Below are positions 1 to 6,348 of a stretch of 8,184 nucleotides of DNA, one piece after another (positions within the stretch are counted from its first letter, which is position 1; each line of letters begins with the position of its first letter). The notes under the pieces are model-generated. The model saw only the letters and a list, made by a program, of their open reading frames with translations, was not told the origin of the DNA and did no database searches. A program made the position numbers and the translations under genes. This stretch comes from JAJPJX01 sp964568355 (lineage in GTDB: Bacteria > Acidobacteriota > Terriglobia > Bryobacterales > Bryobacteraceae): contig CAZMRK010000275.1 in NCBI GenBank assembly GCA_964568355.1, positions 1 through 8,184 of the forward strand, in the 5' to 3' direction.

Positions 1-1
1 T

Positions 2-490
2 TACTCGCCCATGTGGCTGGAAGAGATGCTGCCCCAGGACAACCTGGCTGCCTATCGCGAACTGGCTCAGGCGACACGCCTGCCGCTTTGCCTGAGCGAG
101 CGCCTGATGACCCGCTGGGGCTTCCGCGAACTGCTGGAGAACCGGGCCGCGCGCATCATCATGCCGGATATCTGCTGGTGCGGCGGAATTTCCGAGGCCC
201 GCAAGATCGCCGTGATGGCCGAGACGCAATATCTGCCGGTAGCGCCGCACAATTGCGGCGGGCCGGTCCTGCACATGGCTTCCGCGCACCTGGCCGCTAA
301 CCTCACCAATCTGTTTATTCTGGAGACGGTGCGCCGCCACTACCTCGACGAATATGCCGGTATCGTCACCAACCGGCTGCCGGCGGTGAACGGCGTCCTT
401 CCGCCGCCTCCGGGCCCCGGCCTGGGCGTGGAACTGCATGGCAACGTGCTGGCACGGCCCGATCTCACTACGCATCGCATCACGGAATAG
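2..490 (+). CDS. Enolase-superfamily enzyme, mandelate racemase/muconate lactonizing type (C-terminal part, 5' end outside window)
   Basis: The frame is open from base 2 to a TAG stop at 488-490, so only about 162 C-terminal codons are visible; the capping domain and the start of the barrel lie to the left. Numbering from the ATG at 11, the fragment follows the MR-type barrel: WLEE at 2-5 (metal-ligand Glu), LSER with E30 (second metal Glu), PDICWCGGI with D53, APHN with H80, and FILE with E105. The D53/H80 pair matches the His-Asp dyad of the MR subgroup, and E105 the late-strand acid. Such enzymes abstract a proton alpha to a carboxylate, and most are sugar-acid dehydratases or racemases in the cytoplasm. 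All visible catalytic positions are present, so the enzyme is probably active. The substrate cannot be told without the N-terminal half. The ATG at 11 is internal and should not be taken as the start. Confidence 0.88.
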   Translation, partial: YSPMWLEEMLPQDNLAAYRELAQATRLPLCLSERLMTRWGFRELLENRAARIIMPDICWCGGISEARKIAVMAETQYLPVAPHNCGGPVLHMASAHLAANLTNLFILETVRRHYLDEYAGIVTNRLPAVNGVLPPPPGPGLGVELHGNVLARPDLTTHRITE

Positions 491-600
491 CGGCATGTGG
501 GCCATAAACACAATCCAGCTTTGTTGTAGAATAGGATTCTGCCCGGAGGTGAGTCTTCTCGAGTAGTAGACGAGCCGCAGTTTTTCTCGAATCGGGACTC

Positions 601-1374
601 CTGTTATGGGAGCGGCTGTCGTATGGCCTTTTTTCGCTGGTTTTTCCGGATGAATGCCGTATCTGTCACAGCCCTCTGCGGGAACTCTCCCGCACGCCGG
701 TTTGCCGGGCCTGCCTGACTGCCCCCACCCCCCTCGTTGCCGAGTATTTTTGCGTAAGCTGCCAGACACCATTCCGAAACCGCTTTCCGCTTGACGCTGG
801 AGGCCGTTGCGCGCTCTGCCGCAGCGGCTTGCGGGGCTTTGACTCGGCCTGGTGCTATGGCGCGTATGAGGGGACCCTTCGAGAGCTGATTCATCTTTTC
901 AAATATGGCCGCATGCGTCCGCTGGCTCGTCCTTTGGGCAAGCTGTTGGCCATGGCTCTGCCGCGGGAACGCACGTTTGACGTAGTGGCGCCCGTTCCGC
1001 TGCACTGGCGCCGCCGCTGGCGGCGTGGATTCAACCAATCGGAACTGCTGGCCCGCGAGATCGCGCGCCGCTGGAGCGTGCCGGTGGAGAACCTGGCTCG
1101 CCGCAGCCGCGCGACCCTGACGCAGGCCGGTTTGAGTAATGCCGCGCGACGCGAAAACGTGTCCCGCGCGTTTGCCGTGCCCCGTCCGCGCGGTGTGGAA
1201 GGCCGTCGCATTTTACTGGTTGACGATGTGATGACCACCGGCGCCACGGCCAGCGCCTGTGCTTTGGCTTTGAAGCGAGCGGGGGCCCGTTCGGTCAACC
1301 TGCTGACCCTCGCCCGGGTGGACCGGCGATTTCTTGGCACAGCCGGCCGGCCACCTGCGACAACTCGAATTTAG
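601..1374 (+). CDS. comF: ComF-family phosphoribosyltransferase-like protein, start codon uncertain (CTG proposed)
   Basis: From 601 the frame reads 257 residues, the usual length of ComF/GntX proteins. Residues 15-19 (FPDEC) begin the typical N-terminal zinc region, with cysteine pairs C19/C22, C35/C38, C51/C54 and C70/C73. The phosphoribosyltransferase-like domain follows: FKYG near 101, PVPLHWRRRWRRGFNQS at about 131-147, QAGLSNAARREN near 175, and the PRPP-binding motif VDDVMTTGAT at 207-216. ComF proteins are linked to DNA uptake and to single-stranded DNA handling in competent bacteria, but the exact reaction is unclear. The frame has no ATG, GTG or TTG between its upstream stop (TGA 550-552) and the TTG at 829, and starting at 829 would discard all the zinc cysteines. 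CTG 601 gives a family-like N terminus, with GGGA at 594-597 upstream. A frameshift near ATG 606 is the alternative. The stop (1372-1374) lies inside the ribosome binding site of the next gene, so the two are probably co-transcribed. Confidence 0.82.
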   Translation: MLWERLSYGLFSLVFPDECRICHSPLRELSRTPVCRACLTAPTPLVAEYFCVSCQTPFRNRFPLDAGGRCALCRSGLRGFDSAWCYGAYEGTLRELIHLFKYGRMRPLARPLGKLLAMALPRERTFDVVAPVPLHWRRRWRRGFNQSELLAREIARRWSVPVENLARRSRATLTQAGLSNAARRENVSRAFAVPRPRGVEGRRILLVDDVMTTGATASACALALKRAGARSVNLLTLARVDRRFLGTAGRPPATTRI

Positions 1375-1385
1375 GGAGCGTTTGG

Positions 1386-1913
1386 ATGTCCAGTTCGGAA
1401 CGACTGCAAAAGCCGGTGCTCGTACTGAACGCGAGTTACGAGCCGATCAATATTTGCGGTGCGCGCCGCGCCCTGGTGCTGGTGCTCAAGGGTGTGGCGT
1501 CGACCGAGGAGGAGTCTCTCGCGTCAGTTCATTCCGCCAGGCGGGCCATGCGGCTGCCTTCGGTGATCCGGCTGCTCGAATATCGCCGCATCCCACACCA
1601 GACGCGGGCACTCTCGCGCAAGAACATCCTGATGCGCGACCGTTACACCTGCCAGTACTGCCACAGGATCATGCCGTCATCGGAGTTGACGCTTGACCAC
1701 GTCATCCCGCGCTCCCGCGCCGGCGAGTCGGCCTGGGAGAACCTGGTGGCCTGCTGCCATCCCTGCAACAACCGCAAAGGTAATCGCACACCGGAAGAAG
1801 CCGGCATGAAACTGGCTCGCCAGCCCAAGCCCTTCAGCCTGCATACCAGCCGGCACCTGATGCGCATGCTCGGCAAGAGCGACGAGCAATGGCGCAAGTA
1901 TTTGTTCTACTGA
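1386..1913 (+). CDS. Small HNH endonuclease
   Basis: This 175-residue protein has a beta-rich N-terminal segment (VLVLNASYEPINI, 11-23) and a C-terminal HNH/treble-clef domain. Zinc cysteines are C89/C92 (CQYC) and C124/C127; the catalytic core is DHVIPRSR with H105, N119 (ENL) and N128, and K131 lies in the CNNRKGNRTP stretch. These residues are those of an active metal-dependent nuclease of the HNH_5-like type found in single copy on many bacterial chromosomes. The whole-protein layout, starting with 'vLvLNasYePi', is typical of that chromosomal family rather than of a homing or restriction enzyme. The biological target is not known. ATG 1386 is preceded by AGGGAG at 1373-1378. The gene starts 11 bases after the ComF-like gene, so they likely form one transcript, which hints at a shared role in DNA handling. 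That hint is inference only. Confidence 0.87.
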   Translation: MSSSERLQKPVLVLNASYEPINICGARRALVLVLKGVASTEEESLASVHSARRAMRLPSVIRLLEYRRIPHQTRALSRKNILMRDRYTCQYCHRIMPSSELTLDHVIPRSRAGESAWENLVACCHPCNNRKGNRTPEEAGMKLARQPKPFSLHTSRHLMRMLGKSDEQWRKYLFY

Positions 1914-1931
1914 TCTGGGCCTCGCCGGACG

Positions 1932-2015
1932 ATTTGGGACAAATTGCCCGAGGCATAGCCGCAAGCTGTTAATAATAAAAGGGTAATAAATGCACTTGGG
2001 CATTTTGTCCCAAAT
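1932..2015. repeat. 84-bp imperfect inverted repeat (MITE-like or bidirectional terminator)
   Basis: The left arm at 1932-1955 and right arm at 1991-2015 are inverted copies. The outer 12 bases (ATTTGGGACAAA at 1932-1943, TTTGTCCCAAAT at 2004-2015) pair perfectly. Pairing continues inward through TGCCC/GGGCA and ends with GCA/TGC, broken only by a T/T mismatch (1944/2003), a G-T pair (1950/1997) and one bulged A (1994). The 35-base loop (1956-1990) is AT-rich, with TAATAATAAAA and TAATAAA. It fills the gap between convergent genes, so it could end transcripts from both sides, although no T-run follows either arm. Symmetric termini and a compact size would also fit a non-autonomous mobile element, but I see no flanking target duplication. 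Confidence 0.75.
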
Positions 2016-2030
2016 GCGCCCGTTCCACCC

Positions 2031-2921
2031 CTAAAAGAAGATGTGCTTGGTCCAATCGACCAGGGCGTGCAGCGCCGCCGAGCCCCAGATGCTGCTGGAT
2101 TTCTGAAAGACCCTGCCATAGGCAACTCCGGCGATCGTGGCGAGAATCATGTAGCGCCAGTTGAGACCGTTTTGCGCCCCATTGTTCAGATGGGCGCAGC
2201 CGAAAATCAGGCTGGCGACCAGCAGTACGGCCGTATTCGCCCCATAGCGCCGCATGAGGCCGTTCTGGATCAGGCTGCGGAACAGAATCTCTTCCGGTAA
2301 TGCCGTAGCCGCCAGGATCACCAGGAAATGCGCTGCCATCCAGGCAGGCTCCGGATGAGCGGGCAGATGAAATGGCGGAATGAAGCCGATCCACCGTCCG
2401 ATCAGGATCAGCACCGGGGCGCTGGCGGCGAATCCGGCCGCGGCATAGAGGAAATCGCGCCTGCTCTCGGGCAGGCGGTACTTCAGTCCCTGCCATCCGC
2501 GGAAGCAGACAAACAGAATGAGTGCCAGCAGGATCGCCACGCCATAGGCCGCAGTATGCAAAAAACCCTGCGCCGGCCGCGGCACCAGCGTGCGCGCGAC
2601 GGCAAACTCCATGGGCAGCCAAAGGATCCCGATGATGGCGAAATCGAGCGCTGAGGGCGCGTTGACCGGACCCGCGCCCTGGAAAAAGGCGATTGCCGTA
2701 GGGATCAGCAGATAGGCCGCGGCCAGCAGGACGAGTCTCCAGGTAAACGCGCCCACCCACGCCGCCAGGCCGGCGAACAGCAGAGTCAGCACAAGCGGCG
2801 CCAGGAAGACCGCAGCCTGCCGCCTGATCAGAAAATTTCGCAGGCGCTCCTGAAGCCCGCGCGAAAGCAGGCTCAACACCACCAGGAGGATCAGGGCAAG
2901 TGCGGCTGTCCGCGGACTCAT
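2031..2921 (-). CDS. CPBP-family intramembrane metalloprotease (Abi/CAAX protease-like)
   Basis: The protein has 296 residues and is strongly hydrophobic, with about eight membrane segments (roughly 5-20, 37-57, 60-80, 92-110, 122-140, 158-178, 195-209 and 230-245, then a further one near 257-270). The C-terminal half carries the three CPBP (PF02517) motifs: EEILFR (E210, E211, R215), FGCAH (F240, H244) and HALVD (H285, D289). These are the presumed zinc/catalytic residues, so the protein looks active. Family members cleave prenylated CAAX proteins in eukaryotes and, in bacteria, act in bacteriocin immunity, protein maturation or unknown roles. The substrate here cannot be inferred. The start at 2921 places a membrane segment at the N terminus. 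No Shine-Dalgarno precedes it, and a TATAAT lies only eight bases away, which suggests a leaderless mRNA. It is divergent from the TetR operon and convergent with the HNH gene. Confidence 0.9.
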   Translation of the reverse strand: MSPRTAALALILLVVLSLLSRGLQERLRNFLIRRQAAVFLAPLVLTLLFAGLAAWVGAFTWRLVLLAAAYLLIPTAIAFFQGAGPVNAPSALDFAIIGILWLPMEFAVARTLVPRPAQGFLHTAAYGVAILLALILFVCFRGWQGLKYRLPESRRDFLYAAAGFAASAPVLILIGRWIGFIPPFHLPAHPEPAWMAAHFLVILAATALPEEILFRSLIQNGLMRRYGANTAVLLVASLIFGCAHLNNGAQNGLNWRYMILATIAGVAYGRVFQKSSSIWGSAALHALVDWTKHIFF

Positions 2922-2929
2922 CGGGGCCG

Positions 2930-2935
2930 ATTATA
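2930..2935 (-). promoter_or_regulatory. -10 box (TATAAT) for the CPBP protease gene
   Basis: On the - strand a perfect TATAAT ends eight bases before the ATG at 2921, so transcription would start at or within a few bases of the start codon (leaderless). A convincing -35 at 17 bases is not visible; the nearest, TTGTCA, is 21 bases away. The -10 is clear but the promoter as a whole is moderate. Confidence 0.5.
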
Positions 2936-2955
2936 GCGCGGCCTGCTAAAGGCGC

Positions 2956-2985
2956 TTGACAATATCCGCTGCCTCACCCAATAAT
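2956..2985 (+). promoter_or_regulatory. Sigma70-type promoter of the tetR-led operon
   Basis: A perfect TTGACA (2956-2961) is followed after 18 bases by AATAAT (2980-2985, five of six matches to TATAAT). Initiation would be expected around 2992, inside the palindrome at 2988-3011, so a bound repressor would cover the start site. This is the only good promoter seen ahead of the five-gene operon, which has no sizeable internal gap. Confidence 0.65.
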
Positions 2986-2987
2986 GA

Positions 2988-3011
2988 AAATGACCGACCG
3001 GTCGGTCATTT
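2988..3011. promoter_or_regulatory. Perfect 24-bp palindromic operator for the adjacent TetR regulator
   Basis: The half site AAATGACCGACC (2988-2999) is followed directly by its exact reverse complement (3000-3011), with no spacer. The core TGACCGACCGGTCGGTCA is typical in form of TetR-family operators. It lies just downstream of the -10 box and ends at the base before the tetR ATG at 3012, so it overlaps the transcription start and the whole leader. Autorepression of the operon is the likely outcome. The CPBP promoter lies about 55 bases away on the other strand and is less likely to be blocked. Confidence 0.85.
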
Positions 3012-3680
3012 ATGACTGCCAGAATCGTTGACCGGACCGTTAAGACGGGAGCCATTCTTAGAGCCGCAGCCCAAGTATTTGCCGAGCAGGGGTACCAGGC
3101 CGCCACGATGGACGGTATCGCCGAGCGTGCCGGCATCGGCAAGGGAACGGTCTACGAGTACTTTCGAAATAAACAGGACTTATTCTTCGCCGTCTTCGAC
3201 GACTACATCGCGTCGATGGAGCGTCTCGTCAGGCAAAGCCTCGAACTCCCCTCGGGCACGGTCGCCTTCAGAATTCAGCAAATGATTCACGCAGCGCTGG
3301 CGGTGGGAGCCGAAGGACGCGATCTGTTCCCTTTGGTGTTCGAATTCTGGTCGGCCTCCGCATCGCCGGATCGTCAGGCGCGCGTGGCGACTTTGCTGCG
3401 CGACACGTACGCGAAATTCAGGAGATTGATCGCCGACCAGATTCGCAGAGGACAACAAGAAGGCGTATTCGATCGAACTGCCGATGCCGCACGGATCGCG
3501 GCGGTTCTGGTCGGCGCCCTGGATGGGCTCTTCTTACAGGCATGGTTCGATCCCACGCTGGATCCGGTGCCGATGGGGGATGATTTCGTGGCCGTATTGT
3601 TGCGCGGTCTGTCGTCGCCTGAGAAGACCGGCAGGCATACTCCACGCCGAGAAAGCCCCCGGAAAGGAACCAAGAGATGA
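3012..3680 (+). CDS. TetR/AcrR-family transcriptional repressor, first gene of the export operon
   Basis: The protein has 222 residues. The N-terminal TetR DNA-binding domain is plain: ILRAAAQVFAEQGYQAATM (15-33), then helix-turn-helix DGIAERAGIGKGTVYEYFRNKQDLF (34-58) with the GTVYxYF recognition helix. The rest (about 65-200) is helical and would form the ligand-binding and dimer domain; WSASASPDRQARV near 113-125 resembles the TetR_C regions of efflux-type regulators. The C-terminal tail from about 200 is basic and probably disordered. ATG 3012 directly follows the perfect palindrome, has no Shine-Dalgarno, and no other in-frame start precedes the HTH. The stop overlaps the next start as ATGA, implying translational coupling. 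The protein most likely represses its own operon until a ligand, probably the exported or a related compound, binds. The ligand is unknown. Confidence 0.93.
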   Translation: MTARIVDRTVKTGAILRAAAQVFAEQGYQAATMDGIAERAGIGKGTVYEYFRNKQDLFFAVFDDYIASMERLVRQSLELPSGTVAFRIQQMIHAALAVGAEGRDLFPLVFEFWSASASPDRQARVATLLRDTYAKFRRLIADQIRRGQQEGVFDRTADAARIAAVLVGALDGLFLQAWFDPTLDPVPMGDDFVAVLLRGLSSPEKTGRHTPRRESPRKGTKR

Positions 3681-4429
3681 GGGTCGCTCTGGCCATGATG
3701 TTTCTCTTCTGTCCCTCGATACCGGCGCTTCGTGCGGAAGGACCCGACGCGCTCACCATCGCCAAAAGGTGTGACGCAGCTCTCAAGGGGAAAACGGAAC
3801 AGGGCGCCGCTTCGATGACCGTTCACACGCCGGAATGGCAAAGGACCCTGGAGATGAGGTTCTGGTATGACTATCCGCAAAAGACGTTCATTCGCATCAC
3901 GGCTCCAGTGAAGGACGCGGGCACCGGCACGCTTCGCCTTGGAACCAATATGTGGACCTATCTGCCGGCAGTCGAACGCGTGATCAAGATTCCTCCATCG
4001 CTCATGCTCCAGTCCTGGATGGGAAGCGATTTCACGAATGACGATCTGGTGAAGGAAAGCAGCTTGCCGACCGACTACACGCATCGGATTGAGGGAGAAA
4101 TTGCCGAGGACGGCGACGCGTGCTATCGGCTGATCGCTACACCGAAGGCGAACGCGGCGGTGGTTTGGGGCAAGCTGGTACTGCTCATCCGAAAGTCGGA
4201 TTTTCTCCCTCGCCGCGAGGAGTTCTACGATGACCGGGGCGCTCTTGTGAAAACCCTGTACTTCGATCAGATCCGCAAGGCCGGCTCGCGCGATTATCCA
4301 CTGCGCTGGCGCATGGTCTCGCACAGCAAGCCAGGACACGAAACCACCCTGATGTTCTCCTCGCTCGAATTCGACAGGCCGGTGTCCGCAAACATATTTA
4401 CGCGACAGAATCTCGAACGGCATTTCTGA
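3677..4429 (+). CDS. LolA-like outer-membrane lipoprotein-sorting protein (periplasmic)
   Basis: The protein has 250 residues. Residues 1-20 form a signal peptide with a likely cut after ALRA, giving a periplasmic protein; no lipobox is seen. The mature part matches the LolA_like family (PF17131, 'outer membrane lipoprotein-sorting protein'). The hallmark stretch at 91-125 includes NMWTYLPAVERVIKIPP, SWMGSDFTNDDLV and the preceding GTGTLRLGT. Later beta strands (CYRLIATP near 149, VWGKLVLLIRKSDFLPRREEFYD at 163-185) fit the open half-barrel that shields an acyl chain. The family lies beside LolCDE-type or MMPL/RND transporters and is thought to carry a lipid or lipoprotein across the periplasm. 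The gene overlaps tetR by four bases (GGAAAGGAA upstream acts as ribosome site) and the permease by one base (TGATG), so all three are coupled. Role as carrier is inferred from family and context. Confidence 0.9.
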   Translation: MRVALAMMFLFCPSIPALRAEGPDALTIAKRCDAALKGKTEQGAASMTVHTPEWQRTLEMRFWYDYPQKTFIRITAPVKDAGTGTLRLGTNMWTYLPAVERVIKIPPSLMLQSWMGSDFTNDDLVKESSLPTDYTHRIEGEIAEDGDACYRLIATPKANAAVVWGKLVLLIRKSDFLPRREEFYDDRGALVKTLYFDQIRKAGSRDYPLRWRMVSHSKPGHETTLMFSSLEFDRPVSANIFTRQNLERHF

Positions 4430-5655
4430 TGCTCTTCTGGCAAATGGCGTGGCGCAACGTGTGGAGGTATCGGCGGCGTTCCTCGCTGACCGTGCTGACG
4501 ATCGCCCTGGGGTTGGCCTTTCACATCCTCATGCGCGGCATCGGCGACGGATTTCACGAGCAGATGGTCGACAATTCCGTGCGGGCCGGCATTGGCCATA
4601 TCGAGATTCACCGGTCCGGATACCAGCACGATCCCGCCTTGCTCAAGACGCTGCCGAAACTCCCGCTGCTCGAACAGGTCGTGCCGGGGACCCCGCAACT
4701 TCGCGGCTACTCGTTCCGGGTATTGGGCGATGGACTAGCCAGCACGGCCGGGAACTCCACCGGAGTAAGGATCGTCGGGATTGTTCCAGGGGCCGAACGG
4801 ACCGTCAGCACCATCGACCGCGCCGTGATCGCCGGAGAGTTTCTCAACGAACAGATGAGCCGTCCTGCATTGATCGGGGAGCGCCTAGCGCAATCTCTCG
4901 GCGCGCGCCTGCATGACAAGATCGTGCTCCTGGTTCAAGCGGCCGATGGATCCATGGGCGCGCAACTGTTTCGCGTGACGGGTATTTTTCGCTCCGGCTC
5001 TCCCGATCTCGATCGCGGTGTGGTTTACGTTCTTCGTAAGGACGCGCAGGCGCTGTTCTCTCTTGGGGACCGCGTGACAGAGGCCGCCTTGCTGCTCGAT
5101 TCCTCCCAATCCGTGGCTCCGGCGCACCAGTTCCTTAGCCAGAGGCTTGCCGGCGCACCGGTCGAGATCCTTCCGTGGTACGTGGTGGAGCCCTTCTTGC
5201 GGCAGTTCATCCAGTTGGATGACGCGTTCTTCTATATCATCGTGCTCATCCTCTTCATCGTGATCTCGGTCGGCATCCTCAACACGGTCATGATGTCGGT
5301 GCTGGAGCGCGTGCGCGAATTCGGGGTGATGATGGCGCTGGGCACAAAGCCCGGCCAGATCGTGGGTTTGGTCATGCAGGAATCGGCGGCGCTCGCCCTG
5401 GTCGGAGCCAGCATAGGAGCGGTTCTGGGAAGTGGGGCCACCGTTTTGTTCGCCTACAACGGAATTGACCTGTCCCACTACGCCGCCGGCGCTTCGGCCC
5501 TGGGAATTACCACCACCGTGATTCATCCGGAATTAACAGTACGAAATTTGATTGTCTCGAATCTCTCCGTCGTATTCGTCGTGCTGTTTGTGGCTCTCTA
5601 TCCAGCGATCCGGGCAGCGAGGCTCCGGCCGGTCGAGGCAATTCGGCATATCTAA
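4429..5655 (+). CDS. ABC transporter permease, LolC/LolE-like (MacB/FtsX type)
   Basis: The protein has 408 residues in the four-helix MacB/LolCE layout. An amphipathic start (WRNVWRYRRRSS, 8-19) leads into TM1 (about 20-36), then a periplasmic domain (about 40-262), then the FtsX domain with TM2 (266-288), TM3 (about 314-342) and TM4 (about 375-393). The cytoplasmic coupling segment ERVREFGVMMALGTKPGQI (293-311) and the C-terminal YPAIRAARLRPVEAIR (391-406) are family signatures. Such permeases do not move solute through a pore. They use ATP-driven movement to extract or push substrates on the periplasmic side, e.g. lipoprotein release to LolA. Only one permease gene is present, so a homodimer is expected, unlike the LolC-LolE heterodimer of gammaproteobacteria. 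It starts in the stop codon of the LolA-like gene and ends nine bases before the ATPase gene. Confidence 0.92.
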   Translation: MLFWQMAWRNVWRYRRRSSLTVLTIALGLAFHILMRGIGDGFHEQMVDNSVRAGIGHIEIHRSGYQHDPALLKTLPKLPLLEQVVPGTPQLRGYSFRVLGDGLASTAGNSTGVRIVGIVPGAERTVSTIDRAVIAGEFLNEQMSRPALIGERLAQSLGARLHDKIVLLVQAADGSMGAQLFRVTGIFRSGSPDLDRGVVYVLRKDAQALFSLGDRVTEAALLLDSSQSVAPAHQFLSQRLAGAPVEILPWYVVEPFLRQFIQLDDAFFYIIVLILFIVISVGILNTVMMSVLERVREFGVMMALGTKPGQIVGLVMQESAALALVGASIGAVLGSGATVLFAYNGIDLSHYAAGASALGITTTVIHPELTVRNLIVSNLSVVFVVLFVALYPAIRAARLRPVEAIRHI

Positions 5656-5664
5656 AGAAAGGCC

Positions 5665-6348
5665 ATGGCGCAGATTGAACTCGTCGAGGTATCGAAGACA
5701 TACCGGAGTCATGTCAGTGTGCGCGCGCTGACCGGGGTCATCCTGGCCATGGAGATGGGGGAGTTCGCGGCGGCCGTCGGTCCCTCCGGGTCCGGTAAAA
5801 CGACTCTGCTCAACCTCATCGGCGCCATTGACACGCCCGACAGCGGCGCCATCCGTATCGCTGGACTGGAAGTCACCTCCACGCCGGCCGCGGAGCTTGC
5901 GGACTTTCGGTTGCGGCATCTCGGCTTTGTTTTTCAGTCCTTCAATCTCTTCCCGGTGCTGAGCGTTCTGGAAAATCTTGAGTTCGTGCCGGCTCTCCGC
6001 GGGATGCCGAAACCGGAACGGATCAACCGCGCCGAACGGCTGCTCGAAGACGCGGGCATGATCCATCTGCGCGACAAGCGTCCCGACGAACTGAGCGGCG
6101 GCGAGCAGCAACGTGTGGCAGTACTGCGCGCGATCCTGCCGGAACCCGACCTCGTCCTGGCAGACGAGCCGACAGCGAATCTCGACTCGGAGAACGCGGC
6201 CGTGCTCCTCTCCATGATGGAGCGCCTCAACCAGGAGCGCGCTGTCACGTTTCTGTTCTCAACACACGATCCGGCGGTGATGAGCCGCGCCCGGCGCCTC
6301 ATTCGCCTCAAAGACGGCCGGATCGTGGAAGATCAGGTAGTACGGTGA
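5665..6348 (+). CDS. ABC transporter ATP-binding protein, LolD/MacB type
   Basis: The protein has 227 residues, the normal length for a LolD-like ATPase. All nucleotide-binding motifs are intact: Walker A GPSGSGKT (39-46), Q-loop Q91 (FVFQSFNLFP), signature LSGGEQQR (143-150), Walker B LVLADEP (163-169, catalytic E168), D-loop NLDS (172-175) and H-loop H201 (STHD). The QSFNL(F)P segment is characteristic of the LolD/MacB/FtsE subgroup that pairs with FtsX-type permeases. After the signature it reads RVAVLRAI rather than the usual RVAIARAL, a small unusual change. It would power the preceding permease as a cytoplasmic dimer. AAAGAAAGG at 5654-5662 is its ribosome binding site. Its stop overlaps the next gene's GTG start by four bases. 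The closest family names (lolD, macB) describe different cargo, so I assign no symbol. Confidence 0.95.
   Translation: MAQIELVEVSKTYRSHVSVRALTGVILAMEMGEFAAAVGPSGSGKTTLLNLIGAIDTPDSGAIRIAGLEVTSTPAAELADFRLRHLGFVFQSFNLFPVLSVLENLEFVPALRGMPKPERINRAERLLEDAGMIHLRDKRPDELSGGEQQRVAVLRAILPEPDLVLADEPTANLDSENAAVLLSMMERLNQERAVTFLFSTHDPAVMSRARRLIRLKDGRIVEDQVVR

Noticed and set aside
521..532. Possible -10 (TAGAAT at 527-532) ahead of the ComF-like gene
   Set aside because: No -35 element is visible at a suitable distance, so I do not call a promoter.
557..592. Short direct repeat TTCTCGA (557-563 and 586-592) upstream of the ComF-like gene
   Set aside because: Seven bases in two copies is expected by chance often enough; no further structure supports it.
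604..1038. 144-residue - strand frame opposite the 5' half of the ComF-like gene
   Set aside because: The + strand frame here carries four CxxC pairs of the ComF zinc region; the antisense frame has nothing recognisable.
1969..2760. 263-residue open frame on the - strand inside the CPBP gene
   Set aside because: It is an alternative frame of the CPBP gene, Arg/Gly/Ala-rich without recognisable motifs, whereas the overlapping frame has all three CPBP motifs.
3374..4423. 349-residue open frame on the - strand opposite tetR and the LolA-like gene
   Set aside because: It is antisense to two well-supported genes, spans their junction, and shows no domain; long antisense frames are common in GC-rich DNA.
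4885..5526. 213-residue - strand frame antisense to the permease
   Set aside because: It is His/Asp/Glu/Arg-rich low-complexity translation typical of the complement of membrane-protein codons.
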